From: Zelopaecilomyces penicillatus
Taxonomy: Eukaryota; Ascomycota; Sordariomycetes; Hypocreales; Pseudodiploosporaceae
Assembly (NCBI GenBank): GCA_005765155.1
Contig: VCCP01000006.1
Location: forward strand, 3,546,501-3,610,500
DNA: 64,000 nt
Reading direction: 5' to 3'
The notes beneath the pieces were generated by a model, which was given only the letters and a program-made list of their open reading frames with translations, did not search any database and was not told the DNA's origin. Shown piece by piece: positions 12,001 to 19,807 of the stretch (the first letter of the stretch is position 1; every line of letters starts with the position of its first letter). A program made the position numbers and the translations under genes.

Positions 12001-12652
12001 CATCACTAAATCCAATACACCAGAGACCATTGTTCTTGAACAGGTTGTCAACTTGCCTCATTTACCTGATGGCATCTCACTAGCATCAGTCATCAGCTCA
12101 GCTTGGGCCGTGGTTCTTTCAGATCTTACTGGACAACAAGATGTTGTTTATGGAAGCCTTGTCAATGGCAGAAATGCTGCAATCCTGGGAATTGAAGATA
12201 TTGTGGGACCATGCATCAATATTGTACCAGTCAGAGCCCAACTCCAGGCTGCGCACACATGCCATGAGCTTCTCTCGTCGATACATCAGCAACACCTTTC
12301 TCTTGGAGAGGCTGATTCGCTAGGCTTGGAGTCAATTATCGAGAATTGTACAAACTGGCCGGCCGGCGCAAGCTTCGATTCAATCTTGCAGCATCAAAAC
12401 TTGGACGAGAACCCCCAGTTTGACCTGCCCGGGAACATTACCCGCCTCGACTGGTACAAGCATCCAAATCAAGTACTGCCACCAGTTCTATACGTGATAT
12501 CTTATCCCATTGGGCGACATGTTCGAATGCGAATCATGACCAATGCCAATCTCATGACGACGAAGGTTGCAAATGACATACTCAGTATTCTGTGCAGCAC
12601 GATTGTTACCCTGTTGGTAGATTCACAAAGGCCATTGCCCGGAAAGGAATGA
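2..12652 (+). CDS. Nonribosomal peptide synthetase, 5'-truncated by window edge; last two modules N-methylating, terminal CT domain
   Basis: Builds a peptide on phosphopantetheine carriers. The frame is already open at base 2 and codes for the end of a condensation domain (MIPFEQTGLQ, codons from 77), so the ATG at 77 is internal and the true start lies off the window. Domains by nucleotide: C end 2-430; A1 530-2060; T1 with GGDS serine codon 2222; C 2360-3700 (HHIISDGWS from 2762); A2 3740-5010 with an N-methyltransferase inserted before motif A9 (SAM motif LEIGTGTG near 5354); T2 serine 6692; C 6840-8150 (HHIISDGWS from 7235); A3 8210-9480 with a second methyltransferase (LELGTGTG near 9824); T3 serine 11171; terminal condensation-like domain 11380-12640 with SHNQYDGVS at 11783, the form found in fungal macrocyclising CT domains. 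All core motifs look intact. No thioesterase, reductase or epimerase domain and no intron is seen in this part. Pocket residues read by alignment to GrsA: A1 DGAFIGAIF, A2 DAWFIGAIF, A3 DVWILAAIF. The Asp is kept, so amino acids rather than hydroxy acids are likely, and A2/A3 look hydrophobic (inference). Confidence 0.95.
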   Translation, partial: PIRAQVHKNQTIHDFLQTLQKEATDMIPFEQTGLQGISKIGEDCRNACEFQTLLVVQSLEGDQGVTTSLGKWRALSTRGAFTTYAVTLECLLGAEETVLRGSFDTDVVDKWRMEKMMQQLISIIGQLAHAPRDHTVEKIQVATVQDKSTIWQWHKEVPAPVEKCLHDLVAEQVQTRSDAPAVVAFDGELTYKELDRLTTKLAAHLVRNGICSEKIVPIIFEKSQWAVVAMLAVLKSGGAFVPLDPSQGADRRQYILHHTNSHIALTSSLYSDVSLAPGCTRFVVDNEFMANLPETNCDELPSLAQPGFTAYILFTSGSTGQPKGVVIEHRAVSTSCVNHGAWLGFNPESRMLQFSSFTFDGCIAEIFTTLIHGGCVCMPSDKDRLADLSGAMRRMDVTIAFMTPTVSRMIQFANLPSLRTLIIGGEVMKPSDCEAWDGICDLVLAYGPTEAAIFSGLGTWVKNKTRPDNIGTAVGCVNWVVDRWNHNQLAPLGSVGELLLEGHDLAREYLREAEKTAASFITDPIWLLEGSGNQVGRHGRLYKTGDLVQYNMDGSLSFIGRKDMQVKIRGQRLELGEVEHHVRECMPSVAEAIAEVIKPDGNNEKAILAIFLSYNGEADSKDILYESKQAAGELRLVRVQAQVESGLSQRLPSYMIPSVYLRVAEMPQMTSGKTDRRRLIQMATALTSQRLVDLRRESEGEKRQPHTDVQRELRDLWAKILNINADTIGLDDSFIELGGDSIAAMKVAAEARKIGLDLAVADIFRRPRLHQMVNQDLTSSTAAGSDIKHSEYTGPVPQSFSQGRLWFLDRLYPGLTWYVMPIAVRLRGPLRLDALGAALLAVEERHESLRTTFMSKDGLDLQVVHPFEPKELKIVDLAESEVVSVLEKEQTTGFDLETEAGWKVTIYCLNEVDHVLSIVMHHIISDGWSVDILRKELEELYTAAIQGEDLSSVLKPLPIQYRDYSVWQREENQANEDKQLDYWIEQLETSQPAEILCDKPRPTALSGSAAVEELRIDDSLYNAITQFGKIHQVTPFVVLLAAFRATHYRLTGINDATIGSPNANRNRWELENLIGFFVNMQCVRIKIKEETSFADLVAQVNSTVTTGFANQDIPFEKIVSKLQKGRDLSRHRLVQVVFAVHAQQDLGQFNFEGTKAELMAFSESSRFDLECHFFPDEQGLRGEVMYSTDLYEPATIKSMLSIFHGVLKQELETPAAQIALFPLLTDDAYAELDQMGILQVERTDYPRDSSLVEVFRNQVANCPDKVAIKDSSGSLTYIELENASNQLSRWLARRGFTNESLVAVFAVRSCLAIVTFLGILKAGSAYVPLDVKTPAGRMESILSSIDGRRLVLVGPDQQPPSIGLEDVEYVRIEDALLQASSLEQEESNDVALPSATSLAYVMFTSGSTGKPKGVMVEHRSIMRLVTSSNTLSQLPVSPIMAHISNIAFDAATWEIYATLLNGGTLICMDAMAVLDYTLMEETIIQEQVQTAFITTALFKQYLTECPSMLGMLETLIVGGERIDPQDIVTARSLVKGKVMSAYGPTENTIFSTFYRIPESETFPNGVPIGRPISNSGAYVMDSQLRLVPLGVVGELIVTGDGLARGYTDSKLNSNRFVSLEIQGKMTKAYRTGDYVRHRPTDGQLEFFGRMDGQVKIRGHRIELGEIEHALRNQSAVNDAVVVLQNHQNRHAQIIGFVTIRDVDVSAVDGEEDDNDEAKHVDEWQDLIFGHEYKATENVDASAIGRDFIGWISMYDGAEIDKGEMNEWLDDTIASIRNGGEPGRVLEIGTGTGMILFNLIDGLEDYVGLEPSGQAVEYVMQTAKSLPGLGENVHMFQATATDLGKLETQPTPNLLVVNSVAQYFPSQEYLFRVIEEVAQLDGMQTMFFGDMRSFALYKQFQVTKALFLLGDRASKDEYRQRFAEIEQAEMELLVDPAFFTALTERLPHLIDHVEILPKRMHASNELSCYRYAAVVHIKRPGVESKKVHDIEEGEWIDFMEQNLDRQSLLTLLTSSSPTIAISNIPYEKTIVERFVLESLNNKAERLLDSEWISSARQKAQSCPSFAAIDLAELAQQSGYRVEISWARQFSQNGGLDAVFHRYEPSTKGERALFQFPIEDTSSLRTLSSQPLRQRLKQKIQDQLHEKIRAKLPAYMVPQSIKILDEMPINANGKVDRRALADSVQVLVAPQGAKRQPTTDTERQVQRIWAQILSIEASTIGLDDSFFQLGGDSIAAMKVVGEARRIGIKLAVADIFRQPKLHQMANHDICVDEAARDIPQTEYTGPVQQSFAQGRLWFLDQLYPGLTWYLMPCIVRFRGAIRLDALSAALQAIENRHETLRTTFSSNEGVDLQTILPFRPKDLRVIELPDDKESLSAMLQQDQKTAFNLESEAGWRVTLYRIGAEDHVLSIIMHHIISDGWSVDVLRKELGLFYSAALQSKDPISIMKPLPIQYRDYSVWQRNDSQADEDKQLEYWMQQLETSQPAELFCDRPRPATLSGEAAWEDLRIEKSLYTKLQQFCKDQEVTPFIVLLAAFRATHYRLTGSIDATVGTVNANRNRWELKDMIGFFINMQCVRIKVEDESFAGLVKHVHATTTEGFANQDVPFEKIVSKLRKDRDLSRHPLVQVVFALNSQLDLGQFNLEGVETEQLTPSITSRFDLEFHFFQEQNALHGGVMYSTDLYDRKTIRSMLSVFYTVLEQGLADPMAKIALFPLLTDSAYSELEEMGLVHIERTSYPKQASLVDVFRLQVASCPDTVAVKDETTQMTYAQLDKDSERLAMWLVNQCLPAEALVGVFSSRSCETIVAFLAVLKANLAYVPLDSKIPAGRMESIVSAFQTRKLVLVGIGAHIPSIDMDDLEFVRIQDALNQTSQSTSTLNTAPSSSSLAYVMFTSGSTGKPKGVMVEHEAILRVVKDSNIMQHLTANGAMAHITNIAFDVSAWEIYGALLNGRTLVCIDTLTVLDYEELARVFAKENIQSAIFTPALFKLCLLECPSTIGQLDTLLVAGDKVDPQDVSAARAFIRGSFINAYGPTENTIFSTYYCLPNNERCANGVPIGRAISNSGAHVMDSKMRLVPLGVIGELVVTGEGLARGYINPEQNTDRFIYVDIGGTSVRAYRTGDYVRYRPSDGQLEFFGRIDGQVKVRGHRIELGEIEHVLRTNNSAVNDAVVLLQQQQGRDPQIVGFVTVPESAMREAAEEQPTGDDENKHVEEWQDLIFGHAYTATDDLEASTIGRDFIGWISMYDGAEIDKEEMNEWLDETIVAIRNGGDPGSVLELGTGTGMILFNLIEGLQDYIGLEPSGQAVDFVMQTSKSIPALANKVHMYKATATDIGQLDKSPTPDLIVVNSVAQYFPSRDYLTRVIEEVLELKSLKTIFFGDVRSHALYEQFQVTKTMHLIGDMATKEDYSRRMADIKQSEMELLVDPTFFTALASRLPHLIAHVEILPKKMKATNELSCYRYAAVIHTKRSDDVVGGQIHEIKDNDWVDFMAHNLDSESLLQMLQRSSRSSVVAVGNIPCEKTIVERHVIDALNNKNGSLYDHDWVISARKKAQSCPSLSAVDLVTIAEQAGYRVELSWARQHSLRGGIDAVFHQYKPINDGGRVLFNFPTEDHSRPAQSLASQPLRQRLKVKIADELRESVMERLPAYMVPQTIKILEKMPINANGKVDRKALTESISTQMVAQGPKRQPTKKIEQQMQKLWAQVLNIDASIIGLDDSFFHLGGDSIAAMKLVGAARKAKISLTVSDIFKLPTLVAISGLQGQEDFQIEESKAPEPFSLISEAVKDSVMESATEFMDTSSIADIFPTTSFQSLNIEESLKFPFQSLNYFFIDFGLGLDAERLEQSCDTLTEHFLSLRSCFVPAQGKYWQVVRQKLSISMIVNETTDDPVQVAEEFCFKDKNEGFQPGQSPTKFVLIRNKSKGSRLILRLSHNQYDGVSMPALINTLRDLYIGKTISLGPDFSVYRAYCTRREDISISHWGDLLHGSNLTELASSIASLETSPITKSNTPETIVLEQVVNLPHLPDGISLASVISSAWAVVLSDLTGQQDVVYGSLVNGRNAAILGIEDIVGPCINIVPVRAQLQAAHTCHELLSSIHQQHLSLGEADSLGLESIIENCTNWPAGASFDSILQHQNLDENPQFDLPGNITRLDWYKHPNQVLPPVLYVISYPIGRHVRMRIMTNANLMTTKVANDILSILCSTIVTLLVDSQRPLPGKE

Positions 12653-13672
12653 TGGGCCCATGCAGCTACTCAACAGCGTTGAATATTGCAACAGCAAAAA
12701 AACGTATTAACTTAATCAAAAGGCATTTCATATAGAACAGGGAGGCTTGCTTTTTTCTGTAAGATGTAACGTGTAGGGGTTGTTGCATTTTTTATGAGGT
12801 GTTAGCCTCTGCGATGTAGTCTTAATTTCTTTTTTTCCACTTATTAGCTATGAAAAATATATAAATGCCACGTTAATTATTACAATACATCTTGTACTCA
12901 GTGCGCCCACTCTTATCAACTACTAACAACGTCTTGTAATATTAATGAATATCTTATGGTTCGTACTGTGTGGCAAAAGCTGCAAGCGCCGCTGCACAGA
13001 GTACAGTTTGTTGTGTCATATTGCTGATTCCGATGAATCATTCCAAGGCTTAGAATCCATATCTCTCATTGGTCTTCTATTAGTGGCGAAGAGGTGGCTA
13101 CTGCAGCCACCTCTTCGCTTTCATACTTAGTCCCCATTCTAGGGAGAACTCTAGGCCGATGAGAGTCGGCTGTCTCTCTCTAACAGCAGATGAGGTTATA
13201 TGGCTGAGCGCTATCATACCAGTCTGACTAAACCGAAACCCACCTAAAAGAAATATAATCAACCCCCAGCTTGAACTGCCGATTTATTTTGAGCAATGCC
13301 GGTCTTCAGCTGACCCCACCTAGCTCGATCACACTTAAGTATATGAACTGCCGTTGACACGCAATCGTAATTGATAAGACATCTCACAGCACATGGCGCT
13401 ATTAGCCTACTTTCTGGGATTTGCCCAAGTTCTAGCTGAAGAGTGAAGCAGACTTGACCTTGACATGAGACTGGGACCGTAGACTCACTGCGAGGTGGTA
13501 ATTAGTGAAAAACGCCAACTTTTCAAAATTTGGACGCTCTACTCCTTCTTCCAGTCCCATATTTGTACTCTCCTCTGACCTCCTCTCATTTGCACGCCGA
13601 TCTCACGATCTCAATGTAAACAATCCTCCTGCCGAAGTAGCTGTTGCATCTCACTCAAACGCTCTGCTCACT
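12653..13672. other. Intergenic, AT-rich 3' flank of the NRPS
   Basis: No coding region could be supported. The first 250 bases are AT-rich with long T and A runs, as expected for a fungal 3' untranslated region. A perfect hairpin lies at 13086-13118. The last 150 bases are the pyrimidine-rich leader of the Pth11-like gene that follows. Confidence 0.6.
13086..13118. repeat. Perfect 14-bp inverted repeat with 5-nt loop
   Basis: The left arm at 13086-13099 is the exact reverse complement of the right arm at 13105-13118, separated by ACTGC. It lies about 430 bases after the NRPS stop. It could fold as a transcript hairpin or be a relic of a small inverted-repeat element. No second copy was noticed in the window. 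Confidence 0.85.
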
Positions 13673-15229
13673 ATGGCGCGATCTCTCGCGTTCAATATCT
13701 ACGCAAGCATGCTATTCCCACTCCCTGCAGTCACTTTGATCGTCTGCCTCCGCTTCTACGGTCGCATAACGAAGCATATTCGCCTTTGGTGGGATGATTG
13801 GCTTGCTCTTGTTGGCTTGGTATGACTGTTGGCTGACCTCCAATTCCAATGAAGTTGAAATGATTAACTTCTGGATAGATAGCATGTATCGTTTTTGATA
13901 CGTCTACATTAATATGTGCGCGCTCCGGAGAAGCTCTTTCTATGGGCGAAAACATTTCAAGTCACTGACTCAATCAACTAAAGGGATCATCCGTTATGGT
14001 GCGGGACAAAAACTAGTGGACCTGCCTGTGACATTTGACAGAGCGGTGTCTGCCCTTTTCTTTTATGAATGGATAGACGAACACGCATATGGATGCGCTA
14101 TAGCTACTACTCAACTATCTCTTCTCGCTCTATACTGGCGTCTTTTTCATAATTTCAGCTGTGCAAGAATCGGGATTTTAACCATGACAGGATTAGCAAT
14201 GGCATGGTGGATATCAAGAGTAAGCATGGAGAATGCCAGTGATCAGGCTTTCTTCCGAATACGTTACTGATTTGATTACTGATTATCAGACCCTTCTTGT
14301 TACTTTTCAGTGCTTCCCGCCCAGTTATGTTTGGGATAAATCGATTGACAGAGGCAAATGTCCTCTGACTCCATCCAAGCTGTTCCTCGCAACGGTTCCA
14401 GCACACCTCGCTATTGACATTGCTCTTATGGTCCTTCCAGCGTGTATATAAACCCAACTTTACAAGTCAACAATATGCTAACATGTTTTGAATAGCCCAA
14501 ATCCGTCATCTCTCTCTACCCTTCAGAAAAAAGGTAGCCATCGGAGCTATGTTCATGTTTGGCACAGCGAATGGCCCCTGTCCATTTTCTCTCTTGTGAG
14601 ATATGCCAGGATCATGCAAACACTGACTTTGCTTATGGTAGAACTTGTATTGCTTCAATTATGATGATTGCCGAGGCAGTGAAATATGATATTACATCTA
14701 CTGAGATCATGTTCAATTCTGCAACACCAGCGGCGTGGTCATCAGCTGAGATCCATCTCAGTGTCATCGCCTGTAAGCGTCTTCCATTCTATGCCTAAGC
14801 CATCTTCCCGAAAGAGTACAGCTGAGTTATTTGCTATGCCTAGGCTGCTTACCAGTAATGCGACCTGTATTCAGCAATTTCTATCAATGGTGGAAGACAC
14901 ATTTCCCCTCCGAGCCTTTTGACAAAGGGAATTCAGCTTCTTTAAAGCTCAGTGTTGTATATGGATATATACGCCGCATTCGAGGCGATCCGCAATATAG
15001 CCTGCGAGCCACACTTTTCGACTCGACAGGTACCCATCATTCATGCGTTCAAAGCGAAAGTGTAGGAAGGAGTACCATTGATACAGGGCCGATGGACACG
15101 AAGAATCGAGAGAGCACTATCCCAAAGGATAACACCACTATTCATGTGGTTCACGAGATTGATTCAAGCTCTTCGAACTATAACACAGAATGGGTACAGA
15201 GGCAGACAAGAGGGCTGGATGTAGTATAA
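13673..15229 (+). pseudogene. Pth11-like (fungal rhodopsin-type) membrane receptor, probably broken by a frameshift
   Basis: Seven-helix membrane proteins of this family are putative G-protein-coupled receptors in filamentous ascomycetes. Exons that join in frame: 13673-13819, 13879-13915, 13984-14219, 14290-14443, 14496 onward, and 14844-15229, with GT-AG introns of 52-71 nt. The start is the ATG of MARSLAF; the reading frame is open further up only from a GTG. Family landmarks are visible: LWWDDWLALVGL at the end of helix 1, YGAGQKLVDLP, the FQC...WD...GKC loop, QIRHLSLPFRKK, and CCLPVMRPVF before the tail. Between about 14565 and 14580 the frame must shift by one base, from GAMFMFGTA to LSIFSLVRYARIMQ. 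A further small intron near 14638-14679 would then be needed to reach VKYDIT. I see no intron that cures the first shift, so a pseudogene or a base error is likely. Confidence 0.7.
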
Positions 15230-15559
15230 TAATTTAATCGATATAATTCTCGCTTCTAGAAGCAGTGTGTTCAGGGTATGTTGTTTCACTATATGAAAAT
15301 AGAACTCTGGTTGTTTTAACTTTCTCTCTGATTGCCTACTCTATATCTAATTTCTATACTAATATATATCCCATTCTCTCTTTACTAAAAGCCTCAAAGA
15401 TGATGTTTGCAGCATGCTTTTAGAACCTAATACCCGTTCAAATTAAACATCACACTATAGAGAGATTTTATATTAGCATAAGACATATTAGAAGAGGGTT
15501 AACAGAGCAATAAACTAAATAATTACATTCTGAGACCAATTTATGTATCAGTATTATGC
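15230..15559. other. Intergenic between convergent genes
   Basis: AT-rich sequence between the end of the Pth11-like gene and the end of the minus-strand secreted protein. No gene or RNA was recognised. Confidence 0.6.
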
Positions 15560-15829
15560 TTAGAGCCATCCGTTGTACATAATGCATTTGTAGGGATGAG
15601 AACATACAGAGTAATAGCAATAGCCTTGGGGAGTACTTTCGTAACGGCGTCGACAATCGCCAATTTTGCCTGGAAATCGATCTGGACAAGCTTGCAGAGC
15701 GGTGCATTTATCATCGCTAAACTGGTCTGGAGCACAAGAGCGCTGCTCGAGCATTTTGCTTGTGTCGCCGACCGGTTTCGCAAGCCCGTAGCCAGCGACA
15801 GTGACGAGAACAAACATGGTGAGTTTCAT
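15560..15829 (-). CDS. Small secreted cysteine-rich protein (89 aa)
   Basis: Function unknown. The ATG at 15829 opens an intronless frame with a classic signal peptide (MKLTMFVLVTVAGYGLA, cleavage likely near residue 17). A short propeptide-like stretch ends at EQR. The mature part contains seven cysteines in about 60 residues, spaced 8, 5, 10, 12, 3 and 7 residues apart. An odd number of cysteines leaves one unpaired or free for dimer formation. Size, secretion signal and cysteine content resemble fungal effectors and antifungal peptides, but I recognise no family signature. It stands alone, with about 1.7 kb of empty sequence upstream. A frame on the opposite strand over the same bases has no secretion signal and is a shadow. 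Confidence 0.65.
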   Translation of the reverse strand: MKLTMFVLVTVAGYGLAKPVGDTSKMLEQRSCAPDQFSDDKCTALQACPDRFPGKIGDCRRRYESTPQGYCYYSVCSHPYKCIMYNGWL

Positions 15830-17562
15830 TGTAGGAAATTGTTGTGTTAGGCAACGAGACTTAAAGAGATTCAGTAGAGAGGATAAGAGGGTTTAAGGTA
15901 AAACAGGTTCTAATTCTTTTTATTAAGCCGATCAAGCTGTTTACTGAGAGTATGCGACTTAATAACAAATGATTATGGAAGATACTGCGCTTTGGTCACT
16001 TTCGTTTCTGTTTTCCGGAGTTTGGCTGAAGATGGTACTTATTAGCCTGCTTAGTGGCGGCGCTGGGTTAATACTATATTAAGCTTGGACTGGTACACAA
16101 CCGGCTATTTACTAAATCCGCTCGCTATGGCAGCCAAAGGTGGAGGCATTAGACACTAACATTTGCCAAATCGGCTTCTATGATGTCAGCATTATGATGG
16201 TGTGCAGTACCATGGATTGAAAGCCATCGCTAGCTACATTACCTAGTACAAGATGCATTTTTGGCGGCTATGACAGGAATGTTTCCCATCTAGGCACGTA
16301 TGCTTGAAGGGTGACGTGCCCCAATGTGTCTGATATCTTCCTTCGGAAAATTACCTGAATTGGAAATATCGCGTTAAACGAGGAGTGTTACACTAGCCAC
16401 CGCCATGTCAATAGTCGAATGATTTCATGATAAAATATGTCGTAAGCGGGTACCTAAGTGTAAATTACCAATCATCAAAAACACAATAACTTGTTTACCT
16501 CATTATTGAATAACTTAAGACATCGGGTTTATGAAATTAGTGCATTAAAGGGCAGCGGTGACTCAATTGCCGACCAGAGCCACCCAAACTTGGCGATTCA
16601 CTAAACTAAGGAAGAAGCAATTCGCAAGGAGGGTTAACAATGCCGTATGAAAGGGAAACACACAATATTCTGACTGTGTGTACCGCATCCCAAAAGACAG
16701 GAGGTGTACGCGTGTTTTTTCCGCTTTCAGCCCCTTCGATTGGTGGCGCGTTGGTTGTCCATTATACGCTTTGAGAATTAGATGCCTGCTGACCAACAAC
16801 GGAAGAATCCGATGGCGTAGTCCATAGGAGAACAGTTCATCTGTCTAAGGACTTTGGTTCTGTTGTCTTAAAGTGGATTATGCAATCCTGACGAACATGG
16901 AGTACACGGAATGTCTCATGCCACTGAGCTGAACATACTGTTCAGTCAAACCTCCCACTCCGTTCCATGCTCCATCTTTCCACTGGCCTAGAACACCACC
17001 AGCCAAAATATTGCCAGCCCTTTAGTAACTGATGCCTTACCTTTAGTAGAAGAAGCTGTTACCGAAGAAGCCTTTTGATCATCCAACATGGTCTCCGGAC
17101 TCCACTTGTGCATATACTTTGATCGGAAGAGGACAGGCTGCTGCGTTGAGTATTTGAGTAGGTTACTAAGACCTGCGACTATGACCCTTTGAGATTGGCT
17201 GACGAATGTACCATCAGCTGCGTGATGCCTTTGGTTCGGATGTTAACCCCAATAGGAAACCCCGAGAAGCTCACATGTATATCCAAGTTCCGGCTATGAC
17301 CTATTTTGCAAGCGCAGCAAGGTAGATGAGACCAACATTAGTACATCATCGTGAAAATCAGCCCTGAATGGCTATTAACTCTTCTTTCCCTTGGCAGCCA
17401 ACTGAGTAACCAATATTCCCAACTTAGCAACATACATCATACCGCTTATCGACACGTTCTGACTGTATAGCAGAAGTCAAGAAGAAAGGACAAATAAAAT
17501 ATTTCTCAACCCGTAAATGTTCATTAAATATACGAGTTCACATCTGGAAAAAAAAGCTACCA
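15830..17562. other. Intergenic, 1.7 kb, nothing recognised
   Basis: Both strands were read. There are only short frames without family motifs, codon bias or splice-linked continuation. An AT-rich A/T motif at about 15915-15930 could serve as the promoter of the small secreted protein on the minus strand. Confidence 0.5.
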
Positions 17563-18362
17563 ATGTCTCGGAGCGGGGATTTCAAACCAAGCCATGGGTT
17601 AAGCCTCCGCTTCGCCGAAGCAAAGGACCTCAAGGCGCTCGTTTTGATAGGCATTGATGCGTGCCGAGACGATCCACTGGATGCTTTAATCTACTCCCAC
17701 CGCGAAACGTATCGAAAGTCATACGCTTGGGCGTACTACAGACGTTTCAGAATTTGTCTCCACGAACGTTTATGTTGGTTGTCTTGGCAGAAGTCGTCAA
17801 TCAGGACCCAGATAGGCAAAAAGACTCAACCGACGCCTAAACACAGATAGAAGGCTATGCAATCTACGTACGAAAGGCGCTGGTAGAGAATAGGGAAATA
17901 GTTTCACGGAAGCTTTTGGCAGTTTATGACCTCTTCGATAATCATGCGAGGTTGACCAATCTGAACAAGATCTGTCACCGTGTCAGTACTTCACACACTA
18001 TCGAAACCATTTTTAATATTATAAACCCCGCTATATGCTTCAAGTATATGAAGGCATATGGGGATCCATTTGAACCATGTCCAATTGGCGATTCGGTTTT
18101 GTCAATCACGGCAAGTCTTATGGTAGTTCCGCATCACTTTTGGTGTTTAGCCGAACTTGCCGTTCATCCTTCATTCCCACGCAGGGGCATTGGGAGAGTG
18201 CTAGTCGAATGGGGTCTCAACTTAGCGAAAGAAGAAGACTTGAGTGTAGTGGTGGAATCAAGCCCCATCGGCACCAAGCTGTATAAGACTTGCGGCTTCA
18301 AGAAATGTGGTACATGTACATGGGCCAAGGTAGACGGAGCATCGTCAGACTTAATGAGATGA
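17563..18362 (+). pseudogene. GNAT-family N-acetyltransferase, apparently broken
   Basis: GNAT enzymes move an acetyl group from acetyl-CoA to an amine. The first part, from the ATG at 17563, carries the usual fungal N-terminus (LRFAEAKDLKALVLIG, then YSHRETYRKSYA). The family pattern then continues in another frame from about 17740 (RTFMLVVLAEVVNQD). It is cut by TAA at 17838-17840 and resumes in that same frame (EGYAIYVRKAL). The C-terminal half is intact: LAELAVHPSFPRRGIGRVLV is the acetyl-CoA loop (R/Q-x-x-G-x-G/A), followed by LYKTCGF. The two lesions are a frameshift near 17740 and the stop. An intron of about 105 nt ending at 17851 could hide both, but its donor would be poor and it would remove sequence that looks coding, so I favour a pseudogene. 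Confidence 0.65.
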
Positions 18363-19538
18363 CAAGAACAACTTGATAAATAATAAGACTCAAGGAATGA
18401 GCCTGCATAGTCTAGATAAAGAAGTTCTACAATGTTTATTTAGCATCGAACTATATCATCATTCTATATACAAATAGTACCCTCATTATCTAATCAACTT
18501 GGCTGTATTACTTGCAACTTCTATGGTTCATTCTATGGCGAGAAAAGCTTGAATTATAAGGGTAAGTATGATAAGAGATTTGTGCGTCTTACTAGTCGAC
18601 CTTAGATTGCATACAGGACTATGGCATCATGCCGCACTAACGGACGCTGCCGTTCAATTGCATTAATGAAGGCGCCGGAAAAGCGTTGAAGAACATGACA
18701 CCATATCGGTCGATGGGCTACTTCTCAAGGCTGAGAGGTGCAATTCCGATGGGTTTAAGGACATGTTGGAGTCCCAGGAAACAAGGTCACTGACAGAACA
18801 GTCCCAAAGACAGTAGTCAGACACAAAACAAGGATACAGACAGATCAAGTGCTACAACAGAGCCAGGGCATTTGCGAGCGCTGAGCTTCCGAAGCTGGTG
18901 ATTCAGCCGGAAGATCGCAAGAAGCCAGGTTATCACACGCTCGAACTCAGGTGTAATGTTTAAGTGCTCGATGTACGAACAGAAGATGATTTGGTTCATT
19001 CATTATCTACCAATTGCACACAGACTTGTCTTTATCAAATGATCTTAACAGAGCTTCCACCACTAGTAATATGGTGTGTTTAACTCAGACCAAGTTATAT
19101 CCATTGCACTGAAGGATAATGAAGTACATTTACAATGCTAAGCAGACTTTTGAAGAAATCAACTTGATTTATTGAGAAATCTCACACCTTTTCCAATCCT
19201 CTATAGAAATCAAAATTGGTAGTGATAACTAAAAGCGGCTTGAAAGTATCCTATCCCGCACCGAAGCCAGAACTGACTTGCCAACAGTCATCGCATTCAA
19301 CCAACCAATTAACACATAGGACAAACAAATCTCGATCATATAACTGTGAAACGGCTATTGAAATTGATTGCCGAACGATTTCAATGATTAGCCTCGTCTG
19401 AAGTTTGTCTGTCTGTCTGTGTTGCAAAGTGATCGCCTCTCAGTTGTCTGATCTAGATGTCTGTGTACATTGCTACGGTTCTCGACTTAGTCGTCGGGCC
19501 AGTCATCAGTGAAAAGATTCACACTTACCTCAATTCCA
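18363..19538. other. Intergenic, 1.2 kb, nothing recognised
   Basis: No supported gene on either strand. A short GTCT repeat lies near 19406-19420. The bases just before 19538 are the 3' flank of the small secreted protein on the minus strand. Confidence 0.5.
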
Positions 19539-19730
19539 TTAAATTTGAGTGATACAACAGTCTTCAGATGCAGCGCATCCAGCGGGGCCGGCAGCATACA
19601 TGCCAGGACATTTGCCCTTTGCGGCACAATATCCAGAGCCTGATCCAGCACGAGTGCAGGGTGAGCCCGGCGAGGCAAAAGCCAGTCCGGAAATTAAGGA
19701 TACGAGAGCGAATGCGATAGAGAGCTGCAT
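19539..19730 (-). CDS. Small secreted cysteine-rich protein (63 aa)
   Basis: Function unknown. The ATG at 19730 starts a signal peptide (MQLSIAFALVSLISGLAFA, cleavage likely near residue 19). A mature peptide of about 44 residues follows with six cysteines, glycine- and alanine-rich, in the order C-x9-C-x4-C-x8-C-x5-CC. Six cysteines allow three disulfides, as in defensin-like or effector peptides. A TATA box lies about 70 bases upstream. A perfect splice donor (GTAAGT) occurs ten bases after the stop, suggesting an intron in the 3' untranslated region. A decayed relative appears to lie at 21538-21720. It resembles no family that I can name with confidence. Confidence 0.65.
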   Translation of the reverse strand: MQLSIAFALVSLISGLAFASPGSPCTRAGSGSGYCAAKGKCPGMYAAGPAGCAASEDCCITQI

Positions 19731-19799
19731 TTTGTAAGATGTGAAGTAGTGTGTCGATATTGATACGGAACCAAACAGGGGGTGAGGGAAAATGCCGAG

Positions 19800-19807
19800 T
19801 TTTTATA
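19800..19807 (-). promoter_or_regulatory. TATA box of the 63-aa secreted protein
   Basis: The minus strand reads TATAAAAA here, 70 bases before the ATG at 19730, in an otherwise mixed sequence. Position and sequence fit a strong fungal core promoter. Confidence 0.5.
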
